This document shows positions 32,719 to 44,595 of a stretch of DNA of 64,000 nt, piece by piece. The notes below the pieces were generated by a model. It made no database searches and was not told the DNA's origin. It was given only the letters and a program-made list of their open reading frames with translations. Within the stretch, counting starts at the first letter, position 1. Each line of letters starts with the position of its first letter. The position numbers were made by a program, and so were the translations under genes. Where the stretch lies: the NCBI RefSeq assembly GCF_033807715.1, contig NC_084597.1, positions 8,588,053-8,652,052 of the forward strand, in the 5' to 3' direction. This DNA comes from Cololabis saira. Lineage: Eukaryota; Chordata; Actinopteri; Beloniformes; Belonidae.

Positions 32719-33147
32719 TACAATGAATTAATTTTTTTTAAGTGACCAACTAACTGCTGCAACTCTCTTGAAGATGGTTTTCGTGTTTTCAGAGATATTG
32801 AGCTCCTTTCAGAAGAACAAGGGGAAGATATTCTTCCTACTGGAATCCCACACCAATCCTAGCAGGCCGAGTATCCGTCAGCCCACCTAACAGCAGGTAG
32901 GCATCAGAAGAGGAGCATCAATAATACAGCGGTACCTCATTACACCCTCCTCTGTCTACACATGCGTGTACGCGCTCCAGTAATCAGTCTGCGGTGACAG
33001 ACAGACGCTGTGGCCTTTATGCAATGGTCCTGCTCTGCTCTATTGAGTCCTGACTGGCTCTATTCACAGCCACACTATCGGTATCATAATGACACAGACA
33101 GAGGGCCTGCGGGGTCACAGGCCATATGCCAGGCTACCCAGATTAGA

Positions 33148-33196
<49 letters not shown>

Positions 33197-33449
33197 GCTG
33201 CCATTGTGATGGCTAGACACAATGCAGAAGCTGTGTTACCCGCCTGGCATTTGTGTAGGTGACTTGTCTCATAACCTACGAGCTCATCAAATGTTCATAT
33301 GATGCTGAATGTGACGGTTGCTCAACCCAGGCTTTTTAACCTGTAAGCAAATTCTTCATTTTAATGTGAAATTGTTTATATATAACGGCCTGTCAAGTGC
33401 GAGTGCTAAAACATCAGACTGCTGAGGAGATTAATGTCCAGCAGGAATC
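32719..33449. other. DYM intron, includes a (CA)n tract
   Basis: A perfect (CA)n microsatellite lies at 33149-33194. Otherwise no recognised feature. Confidence 0.6.
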
Positions 33450-33457
33450 TTCATGAA

Positions 33458-34307
33458 TAGGAATGGGTGATATTTTACCGTTCACGATAAACCGTCAAAA
33501 AAATACCCCACGGTAAGAATTTGTCATCTCGCGGTAAAAACGATAAATTCCCGTTGGTGACGTTTTTGTGTAACAAACATGGCGGAAGGCGGATCTGAGG
33601 GCGAGGAGCTCGTTGTTAAACGAGGTTCCAGCTCCGTTATCTAGAACTGGTTTGGATTTAAAAAGAGTCACGAGGAGCAAACATCTATTATATGCAGAGT
33701 CTGCAAAAACAGAAGGAAATGGTTGTTACATTTTGATATAACGTTTGACTATTACAAAAAAAAAATTGCAATAGTATCTAATTTGTGGAATGTTCCAACC
33801 ACAGGTTAATTTGCACATTTTATTTATATTAGAAGAGGTCATCACTGATTGGATTTTATTTTCAGTGAACTTTTATTTATTTGTCCTGTTTCTTTATTTA
33901 TCAGGTTGTATTTTTTTCTACTTTGTGATTTTATAAGCTAAGAAAACTTGAAGGACAATGGTACTTTTGCTGTTTTCACTGTTATCCCACTGTTTAAACC
34001 ATGCAGTTTGAATAAATGTTGAATCTGTACCTACATTTCAAACTTGTTTCATTTGAGTCATTACAGTTTTGCAGTACAGGTGTACTGATTTAATTGATTT
34101 TTATTAATTCAATGTAATTGGTGTAGTTTAGTAGCATTTAATATTCTTTTAGAGCATTGTTTTGGGGGCTCCAAAGACTGAATGTGGTGATAGATTTATA
34201 GTTAAAAAGGTGGAGTAAAATTTTTTTTAATCGTCATTTTTATCGTTATCGGGATAAATGTCAGAAATTATCGTGATAAATTTTTTATTCCACACCGCCC
34301 ATCCCTA
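33458..34307. mobile_element. hAT element relic (TSD T/GTCATGAA)
   Basis: Ends TAGGAATGGGTGATATTTTA and inverted TAGGGATGGGCGG. Flanks TTCATGAA (33450-33457) and GTCATGAA (34308-34315) match at 7 of 8. Contains a BED-finger remnant. Confidence 0.8.
33579..33735 (+). pseudogene. BED-finger hAT transposase N-terminus, with stop codon
   Basis: Starts MAEGGSEGEELVVKRG, then SSSVI, an in-frame TAG, NWFGFKKSHEEQTSIICRVC. This matches the start of ZBED-type hAT proteins, in which WFGF and C-x2-C begin the zinc finger. The stop and loss of the remaining protein mark it as dead. Confidence 0.65.
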
Positions 34308-34315
34308 GTCATGAA

Positions 34316-35259
34316 GTACGAAACCTCACCAGTTATGCTAATAAGCTCATTAAAATGATTAAAGCATCACTCAACAGATACTGCCATGTCAACATTTGTG
34401 GTATAAGATATCTCCAAAAGCATGAAAGGGAAGAAAATGCATCCAAATTATTATGCAAATACATTTTTAAAATGCATCAGGAACATGCAGCAACGGCTGG
34501 AGCGTCATGATGATTTTAGTCGTTACTATGCACATGAACATCAGCAGAGGAACACTGAACTGGTTATATGCTCTTTAATAAAGTGCAGCTTGTGGCGTCA
34601 GCCCTTTTTTTTTTCTCCCTCATTCACATATATTTCCACAACTTTTATCTCCATCTCATTCCAGGAAGTACATCTTCCTCTTTACCTTCAGGCTGGAAAT
34701 TTGAAATGAGCCCAATACCACACTCGTGTTTACACATTAAACACGGAGCTACAACCAGAGGACGAGGCTGCGAACGGTTGGTAACGTCAAGCACTGGCGT
34801 CGAGATGTTAAATCAGCCAGCAAGCGTGGGCAAAGTTCACCGACAAACATTTAGTTGTTCAATACTTCTACATGACAGGTTGCGGTTGCAGAGACCGGGT
34901 CATTTCTTGGCTGGGAACAGTGACTTCCTTACATCTCTACTCATTTCCTGGCAAACCTCACGTAGACGACGAGACTCCTGGAAGTCGCTGATCCGACTCA
35001 AGAAGCAGTTTCAACAAATAAGCTCCACATCCTGCAGAAGTATTATGAGTTGAAACGTAAAATGAACGAGCTCGGAAGTAAATAAAGATTAATAAAGCAT
35101 GAACTACTGCCTCTCAAAAGGCTGTCACAAATTCAAAAAGTAGTAAAAGGGGATGCAGGAAACATCTTTTTCCCTCTAATCATGAGCTTCTCAAGCATGA
35201 CTACTGAAAAGAAACAAAAGATACTTGAAAGGCCCCATGAACCTCTGACACTTCCATCT
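34316..35259. other. DYM intron sequence, nothing recognised
   Basis: A 161-codon plus-strand frame (34568-35053) has no family resemblance I can see and low-complexity stretches; I treat it as chance. Confidence 0.45.
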
Positions 35260-36491
35260 AGTGTTGTTTTTGTCAGCCTAGGGCTGGGCGATAAGTCATA
35301 TCTCAATATTTTCTAGCTAAATGGCGATACTCGATATATATCGATATTTTTTCTGTGCCATAATTGGGGTTTCCCCTAAAGCATTATAGCATAGCATCTC
35401 TGTTAGCTTAATTTTTTTCTGAGGCAAACCCTTAAAAAAACAGTCAGTTTTAATACAAAGCCTCGTGTCAAATGTCACACAGGTTCCTTTATTAACAGAG
35501 GTCTGCACAATATCAAAATGTATAAAACAAATGAAATACAAATAAACTGCCTGCATATATAGAATAAAAATGCTTCTTGAATAAAATAAAACAAATATCC
35601 CTTTCCTGCATAACAATTAAATTAAAATACACTGCAATTAATACAATGTAGACAGTAACAGGCAGACTTTTCCACTGAGGTTGACAGTTGTGCAAATAAC
35701 AAAACATTTGTGCAAATCTCAAATAAAACATTCAAGTCAATTTGTCACAAAATAAGCTATATCAAAATCATATTTTTTTTTAATCGATATAAACGATATT
35801 GTCTCGTACCATATCGCGTTTGAAAATATATCGATATATATTAAAATCTCGATATATCGCCCAGCCCTATGTCAGCCTCTTTCAATTTTAGTTTTAGTCT
35901 AGTCTTTGGGTCAAGTCATCATTTTAGTTTTTATTAGTTTTAGTCACGTTCATCCTCCTTTTAGTCGTGTCAAGTTTCAGTCGACTAAAAGTCTGAGCAT
36001 TTTAGTCTTATTTTAGTCAGAATTGTCCAGGACCATTTTAGTCTCGTTTTAGTCAAAGATTGTATTTAGCCTAACCTATTTTACAATTCAAACAAGGTTA
36101 TCTTATTATTATGTTATTGTTACCTTATAGACTCAAAAATACATTCATTCAGATACAGAAGACTCTAATTTGAGTTTATAACATATTTATTTTTCCGCAT
36201 TTCTCCCCATCTTTTTCTTTTTGAATGACACATTGGGTTTTGTTTTCCACGTCTATGTAGGAATGTGTATCCAAACATGGTCTCTGCTTCTTCTCCAGCC
36301 CCATAGTTTTTATTTTGTAATCTACATTTTAGTCTGGTTTTTATTCGTCTACAATATTGCATGATATATTTAATTATCGTTATCGTCACATGACCTGCAT
36401 TTTCGTTGCATCTCGTCTAGTTTTCCTCAGGTGATAAAGGTTCGTTGACGACGATATTTAGTCATAATTTTCGTTGACGAAAGCAACTTTA
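35260..36491. mobile_element. hAT-like element (AGTGTTGTTTTTGTCA ends), copy 1, with nested hAT
   Basis: Starts AGTGTTGTTTTTGTCAGCC and ends TTCGTTGACGAAAGCAACTT TA. Flanks CTTCCATCT and CTTCCAAGA are similar but decayed. Interior repeats TTTTAGTC and TAGTCGACTAAAA words. Aligns with 41021-43925 and lacks three of the insertions found there. Confidence 0.75.
35280..35870. mobile_element. hAT element AGGGCTGGGCGAT, copy 1 (TSD GTCAGCCT)
   Basis: Perfect 8-bp duplication at 35272-35279 and 35871-35878. Termini AGGGCTGGGCGATA and, inverted, AGGGCTGGGCGATATATCGA. Subterminal TATATCGATATA palindromes. The second copy (61576-62220) is in the opposite orientation. Confidence 0.9.
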
Positions 36492-37382
36492 CTTCCAAGA
36501 GACAGACGGTACACAATAAAAGGGGGAAAAAAATGGAAAAGTGATCTCTGAATCTCGATGGCCCCCGTTTTTCCACTTCTATATTGAACAGAGCAACAGG
36601 AGGATTTTTGCACTACGAGGAGTCTCAGATATCACTACAAGCCTCCCGGGCTTCAGTGCTATCCGAGGGGAGTAGAGCATCTCCAGTCCGCAACATCACG
36701 TCATCGATACCACGTACTGTACGTGCCTTATTCTTTCCTCACTTGTGCCTTTTTCTCCTTACATATCTACCGTAACTCCCTGTTGTTCTCCGTCCCTGCT
36801 GTCTGGACCCACTTGGCCAGGGATCATATCAGCTAGTCATGGGTCCTGGCGGGTCGGGCCCTCGCCCCTGAACACAGACTGACTGGCTGGCCTCATATCT
36901 CCGCTCAGGACTCTGTGTTCCCTTTCCCTCCTCTGCACGCTGCCGTGCTGTCCGAGCTCAGCCAGACACAGAAGAATGTGGCTGGGGAGCAAATATGAAC
37001 TTGGAGCACACTTTCACGCACACAACAACGGTTTACATTTCTAAATACTACGTCAAAACACTAGTGTTTGATAAAGCTCGTAAGTCTTAATTATTTTGCT
37101 GAAAACACGCGCTTTGTGTAATCGGTGAGACTATCCCAAGTATTTATGTATGTTCTAATAACCTTCTTATTGTGCAATTACGCAGCTTCTCAAGCATGGA
37201 TGCTTATATCTGCCCTTGATAAAAGTAACACGAGTCTTTTTTGGGATTTTCAGACGACACGTATTCAAAGGGCGGTACCACAAATCCCTGGTCGCACTAA
37301 TTTTGAACAGCGTCAGAAACCGACACAAGTATCAGGTTCTCTGAAAAGGACAAGGTTTGAATATATATATCGAAATCACTGA
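36492..37382. other. DYM intron sequence, nothing recognised
   Basis: No supported gene or repeat. Moderately GC-rich around 36780-36980. Confidence 0.45.
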
Positions 37383-37450
37383 GGACCCATTTACACATAG
37401 CCGTATTTACGAAAAATTCCATCGTTTACACCAGATCGTTTTCAAAATCT

Positions 37451-37568
37451 CTTCCCGGACAGGTTCAGTGAGCTCTTCAGCCGTATACTCTGGCTCAAAA
37501 CGGTAAGGACGTCCATCATATTCAAAGTCGTCGTCCACAACCTCAGAATTTGACAAATATTCAGACAT
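37451..37568 (-). pseudogene. Captured first-exon-like fragment (P2RX7-like family start?)
   Basis: Minus-strand ATG at 37568 opens MSEYLSNSEVVDDDFEYDG then RPYRFEPEYTAEELTEP, an acidic start containing FEPEYT-EEL. I recall similar starts in the multicopy teleost proteins related to the P2X7 intracellular domain, but that is memory, not a search. Just upstream (on the minus strand) is TGACGTCA at about 37648-37655, a CRE-type site, as in a promoter. The frame runs on into the transposon, so the fragment is not a complete gene. Confidence 0.45.
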
Positions 37569-38071
37569 GTTTCAAATAACTAACAGTAAACTAACAGTAG
37601 GAACTCCAGCTGTACACGGAGCTGTGTCTGGGATGCGCGCACAGAGATGACGTCATGAGTTCAGAGGTCTTGTTTACAAACTGATTTATTTGTTACACAC
37701 ACAGCCCCGGATGTAGACAACAGGTCCTGGAAGCAGATCTAGTGATTCATAAAAGAAATGAACGAGTTTCGCGGCAATAATGTGTTATTTAGACGCTGCA
37801 TCGTCTGTGTCCCGCTGTGCCCCGTTCACTACCGTTATATGGAGAAGCGGCTCGCACAAAACTCCTAATATCTTCCGAAGGACTCCAAATGACACCAAAA
37901 AAACAAACCATAAAAAATGCCAGAAATAAGGTCCAGGTTGTAAAAAACTGAACTTTCCCTTTAAGGGGTGCTATGAGCAGCCAAACCTGCAGGGGGCAGT
38001 GTAACGAGAAGATAAAGTCATTCTAGCCAATCAGAGTCCTGGAAAAAAACGTCAACAAATGACACGTGTGA

Positions 38072-38188
38072 AGCCTGAATAATATGGTTCCGCGTTAAAT
38101 CGACGGCGTAGCCTACGTACGGTGCGCGTCGCCGCGTAGCCTACTCCGTAGCTCTGCGTTGGTGTAACGCGGAACCATAAATCAGCCT
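38072..38188. mobile_element. Palindromic GC-rich MITE, copy D
   Basis: AGCCTGAATAATATGGTTCC on the left to AACGCGGAACCATAAATCAG on the right. Lies within the Harbinger-like host a few bases from where copy C sits in the sister host, but in the opposite orientation. Confidence 0.75.
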
Positions 38189-38810
38189 GGACTGCCAATT
38201 ACTTCCAAGACGGAACGAGAGTCTTTCGTTTGGAGTGACAGAGAAGTGGAGTTACTTTTAAGTGTGACTTTAGAATATAAAACAGGTAAAATACAAGAAA
38301 ATATTGACGGTGGCCAAACAAATTGTAAACACAGGTCGCACAAATGACGCTGGTGACGTTTCTGTTGCATAATGTGACGTTCTGAAGCCCAAATCTCCGC
38401 TTTCCTCTGTTTAGACGCAAACGTGAAAACAGAGTTTTTGAAAATCTCCACTTTGGCCGGAGTTTTCAGAAATGATCATTTTTGGAGACTTTGAGCTCCG
38501 TTTTCGTGTAAACGAACGGCCAAAACGCATGAAAACGCCTCCGTTTTTGCTCCGTGTAAACGGGGCCTGATACCAGGACTTGCCAGCATGTGGGAAAGTG
38601 GTGGTGACCAACCATCAGGCCTATGAGAGCCCAGGTACTGAGTAACAGCTGGTAATCCCCCGTCCCACCCCCTCCGTGTCCCCACCAGGAGCCAGAGAGT
38701 CTGTAGGCTATCGCTGCTCAATAAGGCGTCAGCAGGACAGGCTAAACAACACATTCCTCAGGCCCTGCCTCTGAGCGCCACTCAGGCTCACACACCCTTA
38801 AACCACACAC

Positions 38811-38999
<189 letters not shown>

Positions 39000-39215
39000 G
39001 AAAAGGACAGTTGAGTGACGAGGCACTGAGGGTCGTCCCGAGGGTATTTAGCACCTTATTCTAACCCTTTCTTTCAGCTGGGATCTATTTTGCATGATCT
39101 TGTCTTTGTCTCGGGCCCTTAAATCCTTCAAGCGAGCCGGCTTGGTTCTGCGTTTTAGTAACAACAGCCTTTCCTTCACTTAAAAAGAACCCAGATCTGT
39201 CAAGATGATCTCAAC

Positions 39216-39843
39216 TAGGACTGGGGATCGATTGAAATGTCAAGAATCGATTCGATTCCGATTCTTAAGATTCAGTATCGATTATCACACTTTGATTTGA
39301 TCCGATTCGATTCCGATATTGATTTGGGTTAGTGTTATTAAAACTGTTTTTTCAGCTGTTGCATGAATTATATGACTGTAGTTCTGCAACATATGAATAC
39401 TAGTATTATATTGAGATTAAACAGCAAGTATTGCAGCTAATGATGCTGTAAGGACCAATCACCTCCCAGAATGCTGATAGAACTGCTTTCAGAAACATCA
39501 TGGGGCAGAATTATCAATTTATCCCATTTCCCCATTGATGAGAATTTGGTTTTTAGAATTTTATGCAAATGTAACCCCAAGACAGTATATAAAGCAAAGA
39601 AATATAGAAAATGTATGCAATTATAACTGAAAACTTTAATGTTTTCATACCTTTAAACATATCTAAAAGCCAAAAACATGGCACTAGTTATTCTCGTGTC
39701 CAACAAAACATTCCTTTTTTGGGCATAAAAAAAATATCAAAAGTTGTAATGATGGAAAAAAAATAAAATAAAATAAAAAAATATATATATTAATATGAGA
39801 ATCGATTTAGAATTGGAAAATCGATCTTTTCAACACAGGCCTA
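39216..39843. mobile_element. hAT element TAGG-CTGGGGATCG, copy 1 (TSD ATCTCAAC)
   Basis: Perfect 8-bp duplications at 39208-39215 and 39844-39851. Left TAGGACTGGGGATCGATTGA; right inverted TAGGCCTGTGTTGAAAAGAT. Subterminal AATCGATTCGATTCCGATTC repeats. No ORF. Sister copy 62964-63611. Confidence 0.9.
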
Positions 39844-39851
39844 ATCTCAAC

Positions 39852-41011
39852 CAATAGTTTTCCAGACATTTCATTTAAACAGTGTCGAGGCGATGATTGA
39901 GAAAGATGTGGAAATGGCCAATAAATTATTCTTGTGATTTCAAAAAATGTCCCTTCAAGATGAAATAAAAAAGGCAAAAGTTATGTTTTATATTTCATTT
40001 TTTACATGGATATGTTTTACATGACATTTTAAATTTGCAGCATAACAGCGTTGATAAGCACAACTATAATCTATGATAGCGCCATTATCAGAAAGTGAAC
40101 ATCCACTCACAGAATTTCATTTTGAAACAAAACTCATCTTCTTTCAAATGAGAACACATTCAGAAATAATTGCAGTTCACAATTATAACCCTGAAAAAGC
40201 GAAACCAGCTTTTCTCAGAGCAAACGCTGTAATTCATTAGATCATTAATCATCACCAGAAGAAGTCCTGGCACTGAAAAGGGCCTTTTCAAATGCCCTGA
40301 ATGTAAAGGTTGGTTTAGTCCTTAACAACTAAAAAATGAGGGATTCTTTGTAATTTCTTTCTAAAAGTCTGAGTTTCTATTCAGGTGAAGCTTATGAACA
40401 ATGTTGAGAACAAAAGTATTCATTACAGAGGTCCTGGAATGAAAGCGGGAGTATGTTTGGTACGCTACGTGCAACCGTAGCAAGAGTAATGCATTTCAAA
40501 ATGAAGGCGCATGGAGACATGCCGGCTATGAAAGCAGAGATGATGATGCTGGAGCTTGAATCTGATGCTGGGTCGTTTTCTGTCCAATTATTCATGTATT
40601 TATGAGATACAATATTATGTGATATATCACATAAGTATGTACACAGCAATACCTTTGAGATGGGAACCATCAGCATTCGCTGTTCACGCTGAGACGAGAG
40701 AGCAAGAGCACCGCTATGTCAAAGTTTGTTTAAATTAAGCTCTCGGATCTACATCTAGATCGACATGAAAAGTTCTCCGATGCATCTGTGCATGTCATCC
40801 TGCAGACATGCAGACAGGAGTGCATTCTTCAATAAGACTAGCGCCTTGTTTAATGACATGTGGCTTGGTGGTTTTGACACAATCTTCCTGCTCACAAACA
40901 CACAAACAAATGTAATCAATCGCAGCTTCAACCTCAGCTCTCTCTTTTAACGGAGAAACCAAACCAACCACACAACCTCTCGTCACTAACAGAATAATAC
41001 GACTGAACGCC
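39852..41011. other. DYM intron sequence, nothing recognised
   Basis: Unique-looking intronic DNA; no supported feature. Confidence 0.45.
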
Positions 41012-41299
41012 GTCACATCTAGTGTTGTTTTTGTCAACCTGTTTCAATTTTAGTTTTAGTCTAGTTTTTAGGTCAAGCTATCATTTTAGTTTTTATTAGT
41101 TTTAGTCACGTTCATCCTCCTTTTAGTCGTGACTCGTGTCAAGTTTCAGTCGACTAAAAGTCTGAGCATTTTAGTCTTATTTTAGTCAGAATTATCCAGG
41201 ACCGTTTTAGTCTAGTTTTAGTCAAAGATTGTATTTAGCCAAACCCATTTTACAATTCAAACAAGGTTATCTTATTATTATGTTATTGTTACTTTATAG

Positions 41300-42105
41300 C
41301 AGGGGTGTCAAATGTGCGGCCCGAGAGAGGTTTTCATGCGGCCCGCGAGAAGTTTCCAACGCAAAAAAACAAAATGTTAATTTACTAAAAAGGAAGGCAT
41401 AAATAATTGCCATGAATCGCAGCATATCCGATAATATATTTCTTCTACAAATCCATCGTTATTCCACAAACATTTTTTTAGTTTTCTAGAATGCATTTGC
41501 TGATTTTATTTCTTTGTAGACGGTCGTTTATTTTTATTAACTGACTACTATAATATATTTTCGCAGGAAAAATATCACTGCTAAAAAAATATGATAGAAG
41601 ATATTTATTCAGAGAATTTCAGTTTGAATACGAGGATAGTGACAAAGTAAAACAGTTAAAAAAGAAGTGCTGACTTTTTCGGCACACTGGCGTAAATATC
41701 CGTGCCAATTTTTAAAAATAAATACACTTAATTGTACTGGAAAAATCTTTAAATCACAAAGAAACACTCTCGGATGTAATAAGAAAGATTTTGCTTTTAA
41801 TTAAATTTCCTGTAAAAAAGCGAAATATAAAAAAAACATACTTGTTTCTGTTTATCTTTGTAAAATGAAATTAAAAGTTTCTTACATAACGAGAACGAGA
41901 AATTTCAAGAAAAGATCCTGAAGAAATATATTTTACATAATTAGAGAAGAGCATATTTCCTTTAAAATTAACTAAACTGATATTGGATTAGATAACAATA
42001 GTAAAAGAAAAAAATTAGAAAAAAAAACGTTTTTGTTATTTTGAGCGTGCGAGAAAAAGATTGGTCAAATCCGGCCCGCCAAGCAAAATGAGTTTGACAC
42101 CCCTG
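41300..42105. mobile_element. hAT element CAGGGGTGTCAAA (TSD CTTTATA-G/A)
   Basis: Left CAGGGGTGTCAAATGTGCGG and right, inverted, CAGGGGTGTCAAACTCATTT. Duplications CTTTATAG (41292-41299) and CTTTATAA (42106-42113). A widespread fish non-autonomous hAT with GGCCCG subterminal motifs. No ORF. Confidence 0.85.
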
Positions 42106-42394
42106 CTTTATAAACTCAAGAATACATTCATTCCAGATACAGAAGACTCTCATTTGAGTTTACAACATATTTATTTTTCTACATTTCTCCCCTCTTTCCA
42201 CGACACATTGGGTTTTCTTTTCCACGTCTATGTAGGAAAGTGTATCCAAAGATGGTCTCTTCTTCTTCTTCTTCCCCCAGCCCCAGAGAAGATCCCCGCG
42301 TTTTTCTATATAACTTTGTTTTTAATTGACGTGAACCTAGAGCTCTGCGTTAACGGCATCAGCCTCTAACTCTGCCGCTGCATCTTCTGGATCT

Positions 42395-42661
42395 GATCCC
42401 CGACCCCCCCAGTCTGGCCTCCGGCAGGAGGTCCCCCCTTATGATCCAGGTCCTGGTCCAGGTTTCTTTCCTCCTAAAGGGGAGTTTTTTCTTGCCACTG
42501 TTTGGCTTAAGGCTTTTCTCCCACTAGGGGAGTTTTTACCTGCCATTGTTTATGTAATAATTGCTCGAGGGTCATGTTCTGGTCTCTGGAAAGATCCTAG
42601 AGACAACTTTTGTTGTATTTGACGCTATACAAATAAAATTGAATTGAAAAAAATTGAATTC
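42395..42661 (+). mobile_element. L2-like LINE 3' end
   Basis: TGATCCAGGTCCTGGTCCAG, TTCTTGCCACTG, TTTTTACCTGCCATTG and CTATACAAATAAAATTGAAT followed by a (TTGAA)n tail: the classic fish L2 3' region. Confidence 0.75.
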
Positions 42662-42778
42662 CCCGCTGCAGCGACTGGGATTGAGGACGTGACGTCACCC
42701 AGCAGCAGGACTAAACCAGAGGAAACTACTGAAAACATGGACATTAAGGATCTTTGGTAGAACATTTATGCCGCGTTC

Positions 42779-43165
42779 CATTTGTCCTCGGAAGTCGGAA
42801 TTTCCGAGTTCCGAGTCGGAATTTTCAACTGGAACACCCCTCGAAGTGGGATTTCCTACTCGGAAAGTCGGAGAATCTTCACCACCCCCGAGTTAACATT
42901 CCAAGATGGCTGCCCCCGCTGTAAACAGTAAATAGAAGAGAGCTGTGCTCATTTCTGTTTCCTCTTCACCCATCGTGTTGGAAAGTTGCAGAAGGACCGC
43001 ATATTTGTCCAGAAGTTGCTTGTATTCGGACAAGGCAAGCACTAGAACAGCTTTCGTGGACGTGGCCATCTTGTTTTCCGACTTTGTAAATGGAACCCCT
43101 ATAACTCGGCTGTGACGCCATTCCCAGTTACGAGTTACGATTTCCGAGGTAAATGGAACGCAGGA
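42779..43165. mobile_element. Harbinger-like MITE GCCGCGTTCCATTT, copy 1 (TSD TTA)
   Basis: TGCCGCGTTCCATTTGTCCT on the left and TCCTGCGTTCCATTTACCTC inverted on the right, TTA on both sides. Inside, a minus-strand ATG near 43072 opens a short frame (MATSTKAVLVLALSEYKQLL), a possible first-exon remnant. The shorter sister copy is at 56898-57089. Confidence 0.75.
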
Positions 43166-43191
43166 TTAGTCTTGTTTTTATTCGTCTACAA

Positions 43192-43785
43192 CGGGGGTCG
43201 GCAACCCGCGGCTCCAGAGCCGCATGCGGCTCTTTAGCGCCGCCCTAGTGGCTCCCTTTTTTTCCCTTCTTTTCTTCTTTTTTTTTTTCCTTTTTTTCTT
43301 CCTTTTTCCTTTCCCTTTTAATCTCAACATTTTGACTTTTTTCTCAAAATTTTGACTTTTTTCTTGACTTTTTTCTCAACATTTCGACTTTTGTCATGAA
43401 ATTTTGACTTTTTTCTCAACATTTCGACTTTTTTCTCAAAATTTTGACTTTTTTCTCGACATTTCAAGTTTTTTCTCAACATTTTGACTTTCATCTCGAG
43501 ATTGTACTTCAACATTAATCTCGACATTTCAACTTTTTTCTTGGAATTTCGACTTTTTTCTCGACATTTGACTTTTTTCTCAACATTTCAACTTTTTTTC
43601 TCAAAGTGCATAATGAACAAAAAAATCTCGCCCCCAGTTATAACTAATATAGAAACATGCAGCATGTGCTGCCTTCATTCTAAGGCTTATACAAGACTTT
43701 TCATTTTTTGTAGCTCCAGACATATTTGTTTTTTGTGTTTTTGGTCCAATACAGCTCTTTCAACATTTTTGATTGCCGACCCCTG
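43192..43785. mobile_element. hAT element CGGGGGTCGGCAACC, copy 1 (TSD GTCTACAA)
   Basis: Perfect duplications GTCTACAA at 43184-43191 and 43786-43793. Left CGGGGGTCGGCAACCCGCGG; right inverted CAGGGGTCGGCAATC. Interior is a TTTTTCTCGACATTTYGACT minisatellite that produces lysine-rich minus-strand pseudo-frames. Sister copy 53572-54070. Confidence 0.9.
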
Positions 43786-43934
43786 GTCTACAATATTGCA
43801 TTATATATTTAATTATCGTTATCATCATATGACCAGCATTTTCGTTGCGTCTCGTTTTCCTCAGGTGATAAAGGTTCGTTGACGAAGATATTTAGTCATA
43901 ATTTTCGTAGACGAAAGCAACTTTAGTCACATCT

Positions 43935-44303
43935 CTTCCCTTCCAGCCGTCCCTTTGAAGGGGCGACTGATCGAGATACCAATACTCCTTTATTTGAGTA
44001 ATCCCCAGCTCATTGATTATTCCACACATTAATCTAACCTATGGATTTTCATATTGGGAGCAGAATAGCGGGATGAACTCATAAGGCGAAGGGAGGCAAT
44101 GGGAGGCGAGAGAGCTGTTTCTTTGAGGGATGGAACCATGAGACGGCATGGACTTCTCCCAGAGGAGACATTGGCCCGGTATTCCTTCTGCTTCATGTTA
44201 CCCAGTGGAACTGGACGGCACTCGGATGGTAAAAGGCTTTAATATGAGCACTTTCACACACTTGCAAGAGGGTTCACATTGTTATTACGTTTGGACTCAG
44301 TGA
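43935..44303. other. DYM intron sequence, nothing recognised
   Basis: No supported feature. Confidence 0.4.
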
Positions 44304-44595
44304 CGGTCAACCAGGGCCGGTTCTAGAAAATGATGACTAGGCTGCATCTCAGATCAGAGGGGGTGCACATGCCTGGCACGTTATTCAACACTAAATTATG
44401 CATTTTCCCATAATTTCAAGCGGAATAATAATAGCAAAACAAGAATATTTGAAGTGTATTTCAAGTGCATTTTTGCAGCAATATCGCTGCAGAACAAAGA
44501 AAATGCTACATTTAGTCTGGACTACCTCACCCATCAGACAATCTAGCAACAGAAAATAAAACATAGCAACAAAAATAAATTTAACCATAAATATA

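Larger units (their letters stand above)
37383..38567. mobile_element. Harbinger-like element, copy 2 (TSD TGA), carrying a captured segment
   Basis: Left end GGACCCATTTACACATAGCC, right end inverted GGCCCCGTTTACAC, TGA on both sides. Compared with copy 1 it has about 510 extra bases (37456-37965) joined at TTTTCAAAATCTCTTC and rejoining at GGGGTGCTATGAGC. The extra piece holds a coding-like exon and promoter-like DNA. A palindromic MITE sits at 38072-38188. Confidence 0.7.
41021..43925. mobile_element. hAT-like element (AGTGTTGTTTTTGTCA ends), copy 2, with four nested insertions
   Basis: Flanked by GTCACATCT at 41012-41020 and 43926-43934 (8 or 9 bp). The right end inverted reads TAAAGTTGCTTTCGTC. 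Contains a hAT (41300-42105), an L2 3' end (about 42395-42661), a Harbinger-like MITE (42779-43165) and another hAT (43192-43785). The sister copy at 35260-36491 preserves empty sites for the two hATs. Confidence 0.85.

Noticed and set aside
34568..35053. 161-codon plus-strand frame in the DYM intron
   Set aside because: No family resemblance, no repeats or splice context supporting it; treated as chance.
43324..43527. Lys/Arg/Ser-rich minus-strand frames here and at 53718-54051
   Set aside because: Arise from the TTTTTCTCGACATTT minisatellite in two copies of one hAT element.
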